From AWTP1-13 sp036280295 (GTDB lineage Bacteria > Pseudomonadota > Alphaproteobacteria > Rhizobiales > Hyphomicrobiaceae), in NCBI GenBank assembly GCA_036280295.1, contig DASURA010000274.1, positions 1 through 33,154 of the forward strand: 33,154 bases of DNA, read 5' to 3'. A model generated the notes under the pieces. It did no database searches. It saw only the letters and a program-made list of their open reading frames with translations, and had not been told where the DNA came from. The position numbers were made by a program, and so were the translations under genes. This document shows positions 24,429 through 32,693 of this stretch, in pieces. Within the stretch, counting starts at the first letter, position 1. The number at the start of each line of letters is the position of its first letter.

Positions 24429-25892
24429 ATGAGCCAGAGTGAAACCCTGTTGGAGGAAGGCAAGCTCTTCCTTGGCAAGAGCAACGCCGGACCCGAGTGC
24501 CTGGAGCTCAAGCTCGCCAACCGGCACGGCCTCGTTACCGGCGCCACCGGCACCGGCAAGACCGTGTCGCTGCAGGTGATGGCAGAGGGCTTCTCAGCCG
24601 CCGGCGTGCCGGTGTTCGCCGCCGACATCAAGGGCGACCTGTCCGGCGTCTCCGCCATGGGCCAGCCCAAGGAGGGCCTGGCCAAGCGCGCCAGGGAGAT
24701 CGGGCTGGACGACTGGTCCAACGCCGCCTTCCCCACGGTGTTCTGGGACCTGTTCGGCGAGCAGGGGCACCCGATCCGCGCCACGGTGCAGGAGATGGGG
24801 CCGTTGCTGCTGTCGCGCCTGATGGAGCTGAACGAGACCCAGGAGGGCGTGCTCAACATCATCTTCCGCGTGGCCGCCGACGAGAAGCTGCCGTTGCTCG
24901 ACCTCAACGACCTGCGCGCGCTTGCGAACGACGTGGGCCAGCGCGGCAAGGAGCTGATGACCAGGTACGGCAATGTCTCGGCGGTGTCGGTGGGCGCCAT
25001 CCAGCGCCGGCTGCTGGTGCTGGAGGAGCAGGGCGCCAACAAGTTCTTCGGCGAGCCCGCGCTCGACATTGGCGATTTCATCCGAACGGCGCCGGACGGC
25101 CGCGGTATGATCAATATCCTCTCCGCCGACCGGCTGATGAAGACGCCGCGGCTCTACGGCATGTTCCTGCTGTGGCTGCTCGCGCAGCTGTTCGACCGGA
25201 TGCCCGAGGTGGGTGATCCCGACAAGCCGAAGCTGGTGTTCTTCTTCGACGAGGCGCACCTGCTCTTCAACGAGGCGCCCAAGGCGCTGCTCGAGCAGAT
25301 CGAGCGCGTTACGCGGCTGATCCGCTCCAAGGGCGTCGGCGTCTACTACGTGACGCAGAACCCGCGCGACGTGCCGAACACGGTCTCGGCCCAGCTCGGC
25401 AACCGCATCCAGCACGCACTGCGCGCCTTCACGCCGGCCGAGCAGAAGGGCATCCGTGCCGCGGCTGAGACGTTCCGACCGAACCCGGAGATCGACGTTG
25501 AGCGCGTGATCCAGGAGCTGAAGGTGGGCGAGGCGCTGGTCTCGGTGCTGCACAACGGCGGCGAGCCGTCGATGGTGCAGCGGACGCTGATCCGTCCGCC
25601 GTCGGCACGCATCGGGCCGGTGACGGCCGAGGAGCGCAAGGCGACGATCGAGAAGAGCCCGCTCTACGGCAAGTACGAGGAGGCGCTCGACCGCGAGTCC
25701 GCCTACGAGATGCTGCAGAAGCGCACCTCGGAGCAGGCATCGGCCGAGGGCGGCTGGGGCAGCATCCTGATGGGCGGCGGCACCGGCAAGCGCCAGAGCT
25801 ACGCCGAGACGTTCGCCAAGTCGCTGGCCCGCTCGGTGGCGTCGAGCATCGGCCGCACCATCATCCGGACGGTGCTGGGCGGGAAGCGGTGA
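24429..25892 (+). CDS. HerA-like P-loop ATPase (DUF853 type)
   Basis: A 487-residue cytoplasmic ATPase of the HerA/FtsK group. The Walker A motif GATGTGKT is at residues 38-45. Walker B is LVFFFDEAHLLF, with Asp274 and Glu275. The downstream sensor region YYVTQNPRDVPNTV and the arginine-rich GNRIQHALRAFTPAEQK complete the core. These are DUF853 proteins such as E. coli YjgR, thought to be DNA-pumping or DNA-processing motors but not well characterised. The tail is amphipathic and basic (FAKSLARSVASSIGRTIIRT). ATG24429 gives the family start; its ribosome site is weak. The small gene at 25984 repeats the tail. No NurA-like nuclease is adjacent. Confidence 0.92.
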   Translation: MSQSETLLEEGKLFLGKSNAGPECLELKLANRHGLVTGATGTGKTVSLQVMAEGFSAAGVPVFAADIKGDLSGVSAMGQPKEGLAKRAREIGLDDWSNAAFPTVFWDLFGEQGHPIRATVQEMGPLLLSRLMELNETQEGVLNIIFRVAADEKLPLLDLNDLRALANDVGQRGKELMTRYGNVSAVSVGAIQRRLLVLEEQGANKFFGEPALDIGDFIRTAPDGRGMINILSADRLMKTPRLYGMFLLWLLAQLFDRMPEVGDPDKPKLVFFFDEAHLLFNEAPKALLEQIERVTRLIRSKGVGVYYVTQNPRDVPNTVSAQLGNRIQHALRAFTPAEQKGIRAAAETFRPNPEIDVERVIQELKVGEALVSVLHNGGEPSMVQRTLIRPPSARIGPVTAEERKATIEKSPLYGKYEEALDRESAYEMLQKRTSEQASAEGGWGSILMGGGTGKRQSYAETFAKSLARSVASSIGRTIIRTVLGGKR

Positions 25893-25919
25893 CAGCCCGC
25901 GATTGGTGAATGGGCGATT

Positions 25920-25944
25920 GCGAATGGTAGGGTGATCCATTCGC
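25920..25944. repeat. 8-bp perfect hairpin between the HerA-like gene and its tail-like neighbour
   Basis: GCGAATGG (25920-25927) pairs with CCATTCGC (25937-25944). Related CGAATGG/CCATTCG words occur around it (GTGAATGG and CGCCATTCG within 25905-25970), which suggests a degraded intergenic repeat. Confidence 0.55.
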
Positions 25945-25983
25945 CAGCGACCTTCGCCATTCGCGCACCCGGGGAGGACGACG

Positions 25984-26169
25984 ATGAGCACCAGGCCAAG
26001 CCAGGACGAGCCGAGCACGCCGCTGGCGGCATACGAGCCGCCGCCGCGCCGCTCCGGCGGCCGGCAGCGCCAGAGTATTCTGGAGGCGATCCTGAAGTCC
26101 TTCATCCGCTCGCTGGCGTCGAGTCTGGGCCGCATCATTGTGAGGACGCTTACGGGGCGCGGGCGCTGA
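25984..26169 (+). CDS. Small protein that repeats the HerA-like C-terminal tail
   Basis: A 61-residue protein. Residues 1-29 are polar and Pro/Arg-rich (disordered). Residues 32-58 (ILEAILKSFIRSLASSLGRI and VRTLTG) align without gaps to the last helix of the HerA-like protein upstream (FAKSLARSVASSIGRTIIRT then VLGG), sharing KS..RS.ASS.GR.I.RT..G. The helix is amphipathic and basic. GGGGAGG lies just upstream of ATG25984, so translation is likely, 91 bases after the ATPase stop. It looks like a partial duplication that became a separate peptide; it could compete for whatever the ATPase tail binds. The function is inferred only. Confidence 0.7.
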   Translation: MSTRPSQDEPSTPLAAYEPPPRRSGGRQRQSILEAILKSFIRSLASSLGRIIVRTLTGRGR

Positions 26170-26177
26170 CAGGGGAC

Positions 26178-26265
26178 CTCTCTCCCCATCGCCTTTGGCG
26201 CACCCAAGATCAGTCCCGACGCCCCCGAAGGCGATGGGGAGAGGGCCGGGGTGAGAGGCAGCCAA
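26178..26265. repeat. Dispersed hairpin repeat of the CTCTCCCC/GGGGAGAG type
   Basis: A 16-bp perfect stem, CTCTCCCCATCGCCTT (26180-26195) with AAGGCGATGGGGAGAG (26228-26243), is followed by GGGCCGGGGTGAG. This kind of intergenic element is very common in Rhizobiales and relatives. It comes right after the small tail-like gene and may end its transcript. Confidence 0.7.
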
Positions 26266-26373
26266 GGGCGCTGCCCTCGCAACGCGGGGTGTCGATGAGA
26301 GGTGGCGCAGCTGCACGCAATCGAAGGCTATGACATGGATAGGGCGTTCCCGCGTGGCTGCCCTTCACCCTAT

Positions 26374-26399
26374 CCCTCTCCCCGCAAGCGGGGAGAGGG
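26374..26399. repeat. Second hairpin of the CCCTCTCCCC/GGGGAGAGGG type
   Basis: CCCTCTCCCCGC (26374-26385) and GCGGGGAGAGGG (26388-26399) pair over almost their whole length around a tiny CAAG loop. CACCCTAT precedes it, the reverse of the GGGTGAG word seen at the neighbouring copy, so the two elements face each other. Confidence 0.7.
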
Positions 26400-26435
26400 G
26401 ATTCCGGCGACCTCTGAAGCAACCGGAGGCTGACA

Positions 26436-26948
26436 ATGATGGCTGGACAGGCCGTGCGCACACCCCTCCACACCGGCGGCTGCCAATGTGGTGCCGTACG
26501 GTTTGCGGTCTATGTCCAGCCGCAGAAGATCGGCCTCTGCCACTGCCGCATGTGCCAGAAGGCGGCGGGGGCGCCGTTTGTGGTGCTGGCGGAGGTGCCG
26601 TGGAGCGATTTTGCGTGGACGCGCGGCCAGCCCGCGGCGTTCCAATCCTCCTCGCGTGCGGCGCGCGACTTCTGCGCCGCCTGCGGCACGCCGCTCAGCT
26701 ATCGCCACACCGGCGGCCCGGTCATCGAGCTGATGACCGTCGCGTTCGACGATCCGTCGCGTGTGACGCCTACCTACAAGGTTGGCACCGAATCTGAGCT
26801 CGCCTGGGTCGACCACATCGCCGAGCTCCCCGGCAAGACGACGTTTGAGAATACCGGCGCGGAGGAGCTTGCAAAGATCGAGAGCTATCAGCATCCCAAT
26901 CGGGATACCGGTGCCGATTGGAAGCCGCTGTCCGGCGCGGGTCTTTGA
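26436..26948 (+). CDS. GFA family protein (CENP-V/Gfa zinc fold)
   Basis: A 170-residue zinc protein of the group named after the glutathione-dependent formaldehyde-activating enzyme. Zinc ligands appear as GGCQCGAVRF (Cys16 and Cys18), CHCRMCQ (Cys35, Cys37 and Cys40) and FCAACGTPL (Cys80 and Cys83). The order and spacing are those of the family. Most members have no proven reaction, and the formaldehyde role is doubtful for many, so only the fold is claimed. GGAGG six bases before ATG26436 fixes the start; Met2 directly follows. The stop lies eight bases before the start of the next membrane-protein gene, so the two are probably cotranscribed. Confidence 0.9.
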   Translation: MMAGQAVRTPLHTGGCQCGAVRFAVYVQPQKIGLCHCRMCQKAAGAPFVVLAEVPWSDFAWTRGQPAAFQSSSRAARDFCAACGTPLSYRHTGGPVIELMTVAFDDPSRVTPTYKVGTESELAWVDHIAELPGKTTFENTGAEELAKIESYQHPNRDTGADWKPLSGAGL

Positions 26949-26956
26949 ACAATCCG

Positions 26957-27376
26957 ATGAACCGGGCGTCCATTGCACAATGGTGGCTGAGATTTCTGAT
27001 CTTTATCCTAGCAATCGCGTGGGTGGGCATAGCAGTCGCCATCTTTGTCCAGAGCGCTGCCGATGGCAGCTGGAACGCGATGCTTATGGAATCCTGGCCG
27101 CGCCCAGGCTATCGGATTGCGGGCGCGGTCTCCATTCTGTGCGCTGGCCCAACGATGCTTGTCGCCACCTATTACTTCCTATCGACGCTCGCCGAGATGA
27201 GACCCGAGGCAAGGGCCTTGATGGGGCCATTCGCATTTCTGTTGCCGCGGCTCTGGACCGAGAAGGGAAATAGACATCGCAAGCTCGCAGGGCTCTGGTT
27301 CGCCATCTTTCTCTTGCTCTTCGCTGTCACAGCAATCTGCTTTGAGCTTGGCGGTGGATCAAACGCTCGACCGTAG
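26957..27376 (+). CDS. Three-helix membrane protein
   Basis: A 139-residue protein, not recognised by family. It has three clear hydrophobic helices: about residues 10-32 (LRFLIFILAIAWVGIAVAIF), 54-77 (IAGAVSILCAGPTMLVATYYFL) and 109-130 (LAGLWFAIFLLLFAVTAICFEL), with a polar loop rich in Arg/Glu between the last two. The start is uncertain. ATG26957 gives a clean N-terminus; TTG26945, overlapping the GFA stop codon, is an alternative that would couple translation of the two genes. No function can be assigned. Confidence 0.65.
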   Translation: MNRASIAQWWLRFLIFILAIAWVGIAVAIFVQSAADGSWNAMLMESWPRPGYRIAGAVSILCAGPTMLVATYYFLSTLAEMRPEARALMGPFAFLLPRLWTEKGNRHRKLAGLWFAIFLLLFAVTAICFELGGGSNARP

Positions 27377-27628
27377 CGGGGTCAAGCGAGCAGCGTCGTC
27401 CCGGGAGAGGGTACCGTTGGCGCCTCGATACCCTCCAGATCTGACACCACGCCTGCGGCGTTGCAAAGTTCGGCAATTATGCAGCTTCGGAGGCTGCGTG
27501 GGGCAGGGCGGTTACGCAATGCCACGACAAGGGCGGCCGGCCGGCAGCACATTCGACTGGGGCAGGATTGCGCCGAGCTGGCCGTTGCGCAGTATAGGGC
27601 GAAGGACGCTTACAGCAGGAGACCGGCG

Positions 27629-27904
27629 ATGTGCCGCAACATCAAGACTCTCCATAACTTCGAGCCGCCAGCGACGGAGGACGAGGTGCGGGCCTCCGCG
27701 CTGCAATTCGTGCGCAAGCTGAGCGGGTTCACCCGCCCCTCCAAGGCCAATGCCGCCGCCTTCGATCATGCCGTCGATGCAGTCGCCCAGGCTGCCCAGG
27801 AGCTGCTGGACGCGCTGGTGACGACCACGCCGCCCCGCGACCGCGACGAGGAGGCGGCCAAGGCTCGCGCCCGTTCGGCGGCGCGCTTCGGGACGGCACC
27901 TTAG
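27629..27904 (+). CDS. DUF2277 protein
   Basis: A 91-residue soluble protein that matches DUF2277 from end to end: MCRNIKTLHNFEPPATEDEV at the start, then LQFVRKLSGFTRPS, and AKARARSAARFG at the end. The family is common in alpha- and actinobacteria and its function is unknown. AGGAG eight bases before ATG27629 supports the start. The 250 bases upstream hold no supported gene. Confidence 0.9.
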   Translation: MCRNIKTLHNFEPPATEDEVRASALQFVRKLSGFTRPSKANAAAFDHAVDAVAQAAQELLDALVTTTPPRDRDEEAAKARARSAARFGTAP

Positions 27905-27956
27905 ATTCGCTGAGACGCTGCCAAGCAATGGTGCAGCCCAGAGGGTGTGACACCTG

Positions 27957-28589
27957 CTAAGGTGGCGGCGTCGGCAGGCCCCAAAGCTGCTCCAGGCGCG
28001 CGGCGCGGCCGCAGGCGTACTTGTAGAAGCGGTAGCGGTTGGGATTCTTCTTGTAATAGTCCTGGTGGTACTCCTCGGCCTCGTAGAAGGCACCTGCGCT
28101 GACGATCTCGGTGACGATTGGCTGCTTGAAGCGGCCCGAGGCCTGCAGCGCCTGCTTGCTGGTCTCGGCCACCTTTCGCTGGGGCTCGTCGTGGACGAAT
28201 ATGGCGCTGCGGTACGAACTGCCGTGGTCGCAGAACTGCCCGCCGGCCTGGGTGGGATCGATGTTGCGCCAGAACCAGTCAACGAGCTGGGCGTAGCTCA
28301 CCTTGGCCGGATCGTAGGTGACGCGGACGGCCTCGGCGTGGCCAGTATTCTCGTAGCTCACCTGCTCATAGGTGGGGTTGGGCAGGCTGCCGCCGGTGTA
28401 CCCAGAGACCGCCGAGATCACGCCCGCCACCTTCTCGAACGCCTCCTCGACGCACCAGAAGCAGCCGCCGGCGAAGGTGGCGATAGCGGTTGAGGGCTGT
28501 GCTTGCGTCTGCGCCAGAGTCGCGGGCAGAGACAGCGCCAAGGCGACCGCAACCAGCAGCCATCGGCACAGGTGAGTGACGCGGCACAT
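27957..28589 (-). CDS. msrA: Exported peptide-methionine (S)-S-oxide reductase
   Basis: A 210-residue protein. A signal peptide (MCRVTHLCRW, a Leu/Ala/Val core, and LPATLAQTQA) covers about residues 1-28. MsrA follows, with the active-site motif GGCFWCVEEAFEKV (Cys43 is the catalytic cysteine), then GYTGGSLPNPTYEQV, GHAEAV and the Glu-rich EEYHQDYY. It repairs methionine-S-sulfoxide in oxidised proteins, here probably in the periplasm. The frame is open to 28670, but ATG 28587-28589 with GGGAGG eight bases upstream is the start, and it creates the signal peptide. No MsrB domain or gene is adjacent. Confidence 0.95.
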   Translation of the reverse strand: MCRVTHLCRWLLVAVALALSLPATLAQTQAQPSTAIATFAGGCFWCVEEAFEKVAGVISAVSGYTGGSLPNPTYEQVSYENTGHAEAVRVTYDPAKVSYAQLVDWFWRNIDPTQAGGQFCDHGSSYRSAIFVHDEPQRKVAETSKQALQASGRFKQPIVTEIVSAGAFYEAEEYHQDYYKKNPNRYRFYKYACGRAARLEQLWGLPTPPP

Positions 28590-28697
28590 TCGGCAGGCCT
28601 CCCAGCACGGTGGGTTTCGGCGGCATGCGGACTGAGCCGGACAGGATATCAAGCGCCGGCGCCTGCGCAACCGCCGTGTAGCCAGCCGTGGATGCGA

Positions 28698-29915
28698 TCA
28701 ACCGCGTCCCCACAGCTGCGGCCGGCGCTCCTCGATCACGCCGAGCAGGGCCGTGGCTGCCATGAAGATCACCGCCATGCCGAAGATCCAGCGGGGCGCA
28801 CCGTTGTCCATGAGCCAGCCGAACAGCAGCGGGCCGATGATGCCGCCGATGTTGAACCCGGTGGAGACGATGCCGAACACGCGGCCGGCGGCGCCGGGCG
28901 GGGCGGCCTTGCGCACCAGCATGTCGCGCGACGGCTGGATGGTGCCATAGATGAACCCGGTGAGACCCATGGCGACCACCAGCACCGGGACGGGCAGGGG
29001 TGCGATGGCAATGGCAAGCGCCAGCAGCGCGGCCACCCCGAAGCCGGCAGCGGCGACATCGCCATGGCGCCGGGTGCGGTCGGCGAGCAGGCCACCGGCA
29101 AGCACACCAGTCGCCGCGGCGGCGAGATAGGCGGTAAGGGCGGCCGTGGCCGCCGCCTCGGAGATGCCGTGTCCGCCGATCAGCGCGGCGATGGCGAACG
29201 TCGACATGGCGCTGCCGGACAGGGCGAGAAGAACGAAGAACACCGACAGCGCCAGCACTGTCGGGCTGAGGAGCTCGCTGAGGCTGACTTTCACCTGCGT
29301 GGCGCCGGCACCCTGCGCCTGTCGCGCGCTGGGAGCGGTGGGCATCAGCAGGACGACTGCCGCAACCGCCCAAGCAAAGGCACCGGCTGCGAGCAGCGAA
29401 GAGCCGACGCCCATGGCCGCGGCGAGCCCGAGCAGCAGCGGCGGGGCAATGGCGCCGCCAGCGAAGCCGGCAAACGTATGCACCGAGAACGCCCGCCCTA
29501 TGCGGCGCTCGGAGATGCTGTCGTTGAGGATGGCGTAGTCCGCCGGGTGATAGACGCAGTTGGCAAGGCCCGCGAGCGCCGCCGCCAGGATCAGCCAGGC
29601 GTAGGAGTCCAGTACCGAAATCGAGGCAAAGGCCGCCCCGCCCAGCAACAGGCCGCCGACCAGGACGGTGCGGGCGCCGATGCGGTCGACCAGGAAGCCC
29701 ATCGGCGCCTGGGTGAGCCCGGACACGATGTTGAAGGCGGTGATGGCGAGACCGAGCTCGAAATAGCTGACGTTCACCCGGTCCTTCAGCAGGTGCAGCA
29801 GCACCGGCAGCACCATGATGTGAAGGTGGCTTACCAGGTGGGCGCTGGAGACGACGGTGAGCGTCGCCAGGTCACCTGATGCGGGCCCGGAGCGCTCGAG
29901 GCTTTGTGTGGTCAT
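28698..29915 (-). CDS. Major facilitator superfamily transporter
   Basis: A 405-residue inner-membrane protein with about 12 helices. The motif MGFLVDRIGARTVLVGG lies between helices 2 and 3, and the second-half loop is GGLLADRTRRHG. CVYHPADYAILNDSI in helix 4 recalls the Fsr-like branch and the first MFS transporter at 13157. TGFIYGTIQPSRDMLVRKAAPPG is typical of the same branch. The substrate is unknown. ATG 29913-29915 is preferred over the open frame to 29987, because the extra residues carry no similarity and GGAG lies upstream. It precedes msrA on the same strand by 108 bases. Confidence 0.9.
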   Translation of the reverse strand: MTTQSLERSGPASGDLATLTVVSSAHLVSHLHIMVLPVLLHLLKDRVNVSYFELGLAITAFNIVSGLTQAPMGFLVDRIGARTVLVGGLLLGGAAFASISVLDSYAWLILAAALAGLANCVYHPADYAILNDSISERRIGRAFSVHTFAGFAGGAIAPPLLLGLAAAMGVGSSLLAAGAFAWAVAAVVLLMPTAPSARQAQGAGATQVKVSLSELLSPTVLALSVFFVLLALSGSAMSTFAIAALIGGHGISEAAATAALTAYLAAAATGVLAGGLLADRTRRHGDVAAAGFGVAALLALAIAIAPLPVPVLVVAMGLTGFIYGTIQPSRDMLVRKAAPPGAAGRVFGIVSTGFNIGGIIGPLLFGWLMDNGAPRWIFGMAVIFMAATALLGVIEERRPQLWGRG

Positions 29916-30046
29916 GTCTCCGGCCCGCGCGAGTGGATTGCTCGCGCATTCTATAGCACGCCAGGCAAGCGCCCAGCATGCAGGCACGGCAGGACAGCCC
30001 TGCTCAGGAACCCGCCGGTCCGCACGCCCTGGCGTCCTGCTCTCGG

Positions 30047-30757
30047 CTACGCTGCGATCGGCACCGGCCGGTCGACGACGATCTCGTCAGTGCCGATCCG
30101 GCATCGGAGCGCAATCGCCTCGACGCCGGCGGCGCGGGCGGCGTCGAACGCCGCGCCATAGGTGGGATCGATATCGCGCGCCAGGCTGAAGCGCCGGGCC
30201 GCGCCGCGCTGGATCAGATAGACCATGATGGCGCGATGGCCCTGGCGTACCATCTCGCTCATCTCGCCCAGATGCTTGACGCCACGCGCTGTCATCGAAT
30301 CGGGGAACTCTGCCAGGCCGTGCCGGCGCGAGAGATGCACGTTCTTGATCTCCACGTAGCATAGGCCCCGGCTGGGGCATTCCAGCAGCAGGTCGATGCG
30401 GCTGCTCTGCCCGTAGCGGACCTCGCGCCGCAGCGCCGGATAGCCGGCGAGCGCCTTTATGCGCCGGGCAGCGACGGCTTCGGCAACCAGCTTGTTGGGA
30501 TGGCCGGTATTGATGCCGACCAGCTCAGGTCCGGCGCCCAGGTCGGCCTCCACCAGCTCCCAGGTGAAGGGATATTTGCGCGTGGGGCTGTCGCTCTCCG
30601 ACAGCCAGACCGCGGCGCCCGGATTGGCAAGGCCGAGCATCGACCCGGTGTTGGGGCAGGTGGCGGTGACAAGGCGCCCGTCGACGAGTCGAACGTCGGC
30701 CAGGAAGCGCTTGTAGCGCTGGATCAAAATACCGCGCAGGAGGGGTGGGAGGCGCAT
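30047..30757 (-). CDS. sfsA: SfsA-family DNA-binding protein/nuclease
   Basis: A 236-residue protein. It was first described in E. coli as a sugar fermentation stimulation factor and is a member of a predicted nuclease superfamily. Typical blocks are LLRGILIQRYKRFLADV, TATCPNTGSMLGL, NTGHPNKLVAEAV, YVEIKNVHLS (with the Glu-x-Lys of a nuclease-like core) and MVYLIQR. ATG 30755-30757 begins at family similarity; the open frame to 30829 has no matching residues. The ribosome site is weak. The true role remains unsettled in the literature, so only family membership is firm. Confidence 0.93.
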   Translation of the reverse strand: MRLPPLLRGILIQRYKRFLADVRLVDGRLVTATCPNTGSMLGLANPGAAVWLSESDSPTRKYPFTWELVEADLGAGPELVGINTGHPNKLVAEAVAARRIKALAGYPALRREVRYGQSSRIDLLLECPSRGLCYVEIKNVHLSRRHGLAEFPDSMTARGVKHLGEMSEMVRQGHRAIMVYLIQRGAARRFSLARDIDPTYGAAFDAARAAGVEAIALRCRIGTDEIVVDRPVPIAA

Positions 30758-30927
30758 ACAGGTGCAGGGACCGGAAAGGAAGTGCGAGGGACGGGGCTCA
30801 AGCCGGACGGGAAGCAACCACCTTCCCACTGCGGTGCGCCCGGATGCAGGTGACGGATCATAGACCGCAGCCGGCCAGATCGGATATTTAAATCGGGCCG
30901 GTCGTGCGGATTGGGAGCATGCAGGGA

Positions 30928-31779
30928 ATGTCTGCGACGATCGACATTGCGCCCTTCGGCTCCTTCTCCCCGCGCCGCATCGAGCTGGCGCTGATGGCCC
31001 TCGGCGGGCGCCTGCCCCGGACCTGGATGGGGCGCAGGTTGGCCTCGCTGATCCGCTCCACCATGAAGCGCATCGCGCGACGGCCGATCGACGTGGTCCG
31101 CCTCGGCAGCCGCATGCGCCTATATGCGCGCGGCAATGCCAGCGAGAAGCGCCTGCTGGTCACGCCGCAGTTCTTCGATCCCGAGGTGTTGGCAGTGCTT
31201 GAAGGAGCGCTCCGGCCGGACTTTGTGTTCATAGACGTCGGGGCCAATGTGGGCACGTATGCTCTGTTCGTTGCCAAGCGCACGGGCCGGTCGGCGCGAG
31301 TGCTGGCCGTCGAGCCCCATCCAGAGGCGCAGAGGCGGCTGGCCTGCAACCTGGCGCTCAATGGTCTCGACTGGGTCGAGATCGCGCGCGTGGCGCTGGG
31401 CGAGTCTGCAGGCAGTATCGAGCTGCTCATCAACGAGCGCAACATCGGCTCCACATCGACCCGCGAGGGCTGGGAGCCCAACCGGCTCCGCCGGCGTATC
31501 GCCGTGCCTTGCGACACCCTGCTGGCGCTGGCCGAGCGTCACAGCCTCACCCGGATCGATGCCCTCAAGGCTGACGTCGAGGGCGCCGAGGACAGGGTTC
31601 TGGTCCCGTTTCTCACCAATGCGCCGCCAGCGTTGTGGCCGCGCTTGCTGATCATCGAGGACGGGCGACGCGCCTGGCGCGAAGATCTGCTCGGGATCCT
31701 GCACGCGCGTGACTACGTGACAAGACTGAGGGTCGCCGGCAATATTGTTCTCAGCTATACACCTGACGGCAAGGCATGA
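30928..31779 (+). CDS. FkbM-family methyltransferase
   Basis: A 283-residue SAM-dependent methyltransferase. The cofactor motif is FIDVGANVGTYALFVAK, then VLAVEPHPEAQRRLACNL (the acidic residue binds the SAM ribose), and KADVEGAEDRVL, the later FkbM signature. These enzymes methylate sugar or polyketide hydroxyls; here a surface-glycan substrate is possible but not shown by neighbours. Several starts are in frame (GTG30904, ATG30919, ATG30928). ATG30928 is chosen because GGGAG at 30913-30917 is then ten bases away. Confidence 0.85.
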   Translation: MSATIDIAPFGSFSPRRIELALMALGGRLPRTWMGRRLASLIRSTMKRIARRPIDVVRLGSRMRLYARGNASEKRLLVTPQFFDPEVLAVLEGALRPDFVFIDVGANVGTYALFVAKRTGRSARVLAVEPHPEAQRRLACNLALNGLDWVEIARVALGESAGSIELLINERNIGSTSTREGWEPNRLRRRIAVPCDTLLALAERHSLTRIDALKADVEGAEDRVLVPFLTNAPPALWPRLLIIEDGRRAWREDLLGILHARDYVTRLRVAGNIVLSYTPDGKA

Positions 31780-31823
31780 GCCGGAAACGCCGCCAGCGAT
31801 ATCTGATGGGTGGGATGCCATAG

Positions 31824-32588
31824 ATGAGCGCCAGCACAGCTGAGATTGCCGCCGACGACCTGGTCACCGCCGCGCTGCTCATCATCGGCGATGAGATCCT
31901 GTCAGGGCGCACGAAGGACAAGAACATCGGCCATATCGCTGATCACCTTACCGCCATCGGCATTCAGCTGAGGGAGGTGCGGATCGTCCCCGACATCGAG
32001 GACGAGATCGTTGCCGCCGTCAATGCGCTGCGTGGGCGCTATACCTATCTCTTCACCACCGGCGGCATCGGGCCGACGCACGACGACATCACCGCCGATG
32101 CCGTGGCCAAGGCGTTCGGCGTCGGCATTGACGTCGACGAGCGCGCCCTCAAGCCGATGCTGGCCTATTTCCAGAAGCGCGGCGTCGAGATGACGCCGGC
32201 ACGGCTCAGGATGGCGCGCATTCCGTTCGGGGCCGAGCTGGTCGAGAACAGCGTGTCGATCGCGCCGGGCTTCATGCTGGGCAACGTCATCGTCATGGCG
32301 GGCATTCCAGCGATCATGCAGGTGATGCTGGACGCGGCCACCAGGCGCCTCAAAACCGGCAAGAGGATGCTGTCGGCGGCGCTCGACCTGCATCGCCCCG
32401 AGGGCGAGATCGCCGCCATGTTCGGCGAGTTGCAGCAGCGCTACCCCGACGTCCCGATGGGCAGCTATCCGTTCCACCGCGATGGCAAGCCGGGCACGCA
32501 GCTGGTGCTGCGCTCCACCAACGCCGCCCGGCTCGCCGAGGCCGAGAACGAGCTCAAGGTACAACTCGCCGCCCGGGGGTGGCTGTAG
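31824..32588 (+). CDS. CinA-type molybdopterin-binding (MoCF) domain protein
   Basis: A 254-residue protein of the COG1058 group. The N-terminal MoCF-like domain includes ALLIIGDEILSGRTKDKNI and the hallmark FTTGGIGPTHDDITADAVAK. It continues with the YrdC-like linker region (GSYPFHR) seen in CinA N-terminal halves. The C-terminal amidase domain of full CinA (about 400 residues) is absent, as in many alphaproteobacterial forms. In characterised proteins the COG1058 domain hydrolyses ADP-ribose or NMN-linked pyrophosphates. It follows the FkbM gene by 44 bases and may share its transcript. A family B repeat starts at its stop codon. Confidence 0.9.
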   Translation: MSASTAEIAADDLVTAALLIIGDEILSGRTKDKNIGHIADHLTAIGIQLREVRIVPDIEDEIVAAVNALRGRYTYLFTTGGIGPTHDDITADAVAKAFGVGIDVDERALKPMLAYFQKRGVEMTPARLRMARIPFGAELVENSVSIAPGFMLGNVIVMAGIPAIMQVMLDAATRRLKTGKRMLSAALDLHRPEGEIAAMFGELQQRYPDVPMGSYPFHRDGKPGTQLVLRSTNAARLAEAENELKVQLAARGWL

Positions 32589-32685
32589 GGTGCAACAAGG
32601 CGCAGCCGCGTTGCACCGAAATCGCTGATGGCACCTACCCGCTAGGTTGTTTCGGTGCAATGCGCTTCGCTTATTGCACCCTACG
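32587..32685. repeat. Dispersed two-hairpin repeat, family B, copy 2
   Basis: GGTGCAAC (32589-32596) pairs with GTTGCACC (32610-32617). GGTGCAAT (32654-32661) pairs with ATTGCACC (32673-32680), and CCTACGG follows. It contains GCAACAAGGCGCAGCC (32592-32607), identical to the reverse of 2990-3005. It separates two convergent genes. Confidence 0.8.
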
Positions 32686-32693
32686 GACTGCGC

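Noticed and set aside
24594..26282. 562-codon minus-strand frame
   Set aside because: Antisense to the HerA-like ATPase, rich in His, Arg and Gln, with no domain-like segments.
28503..29879. 458-codon plus-strand frame
   Set aside because: Antisense to msrA and the MFS gene; composition dominated by Gly, Arg, Gln and His.
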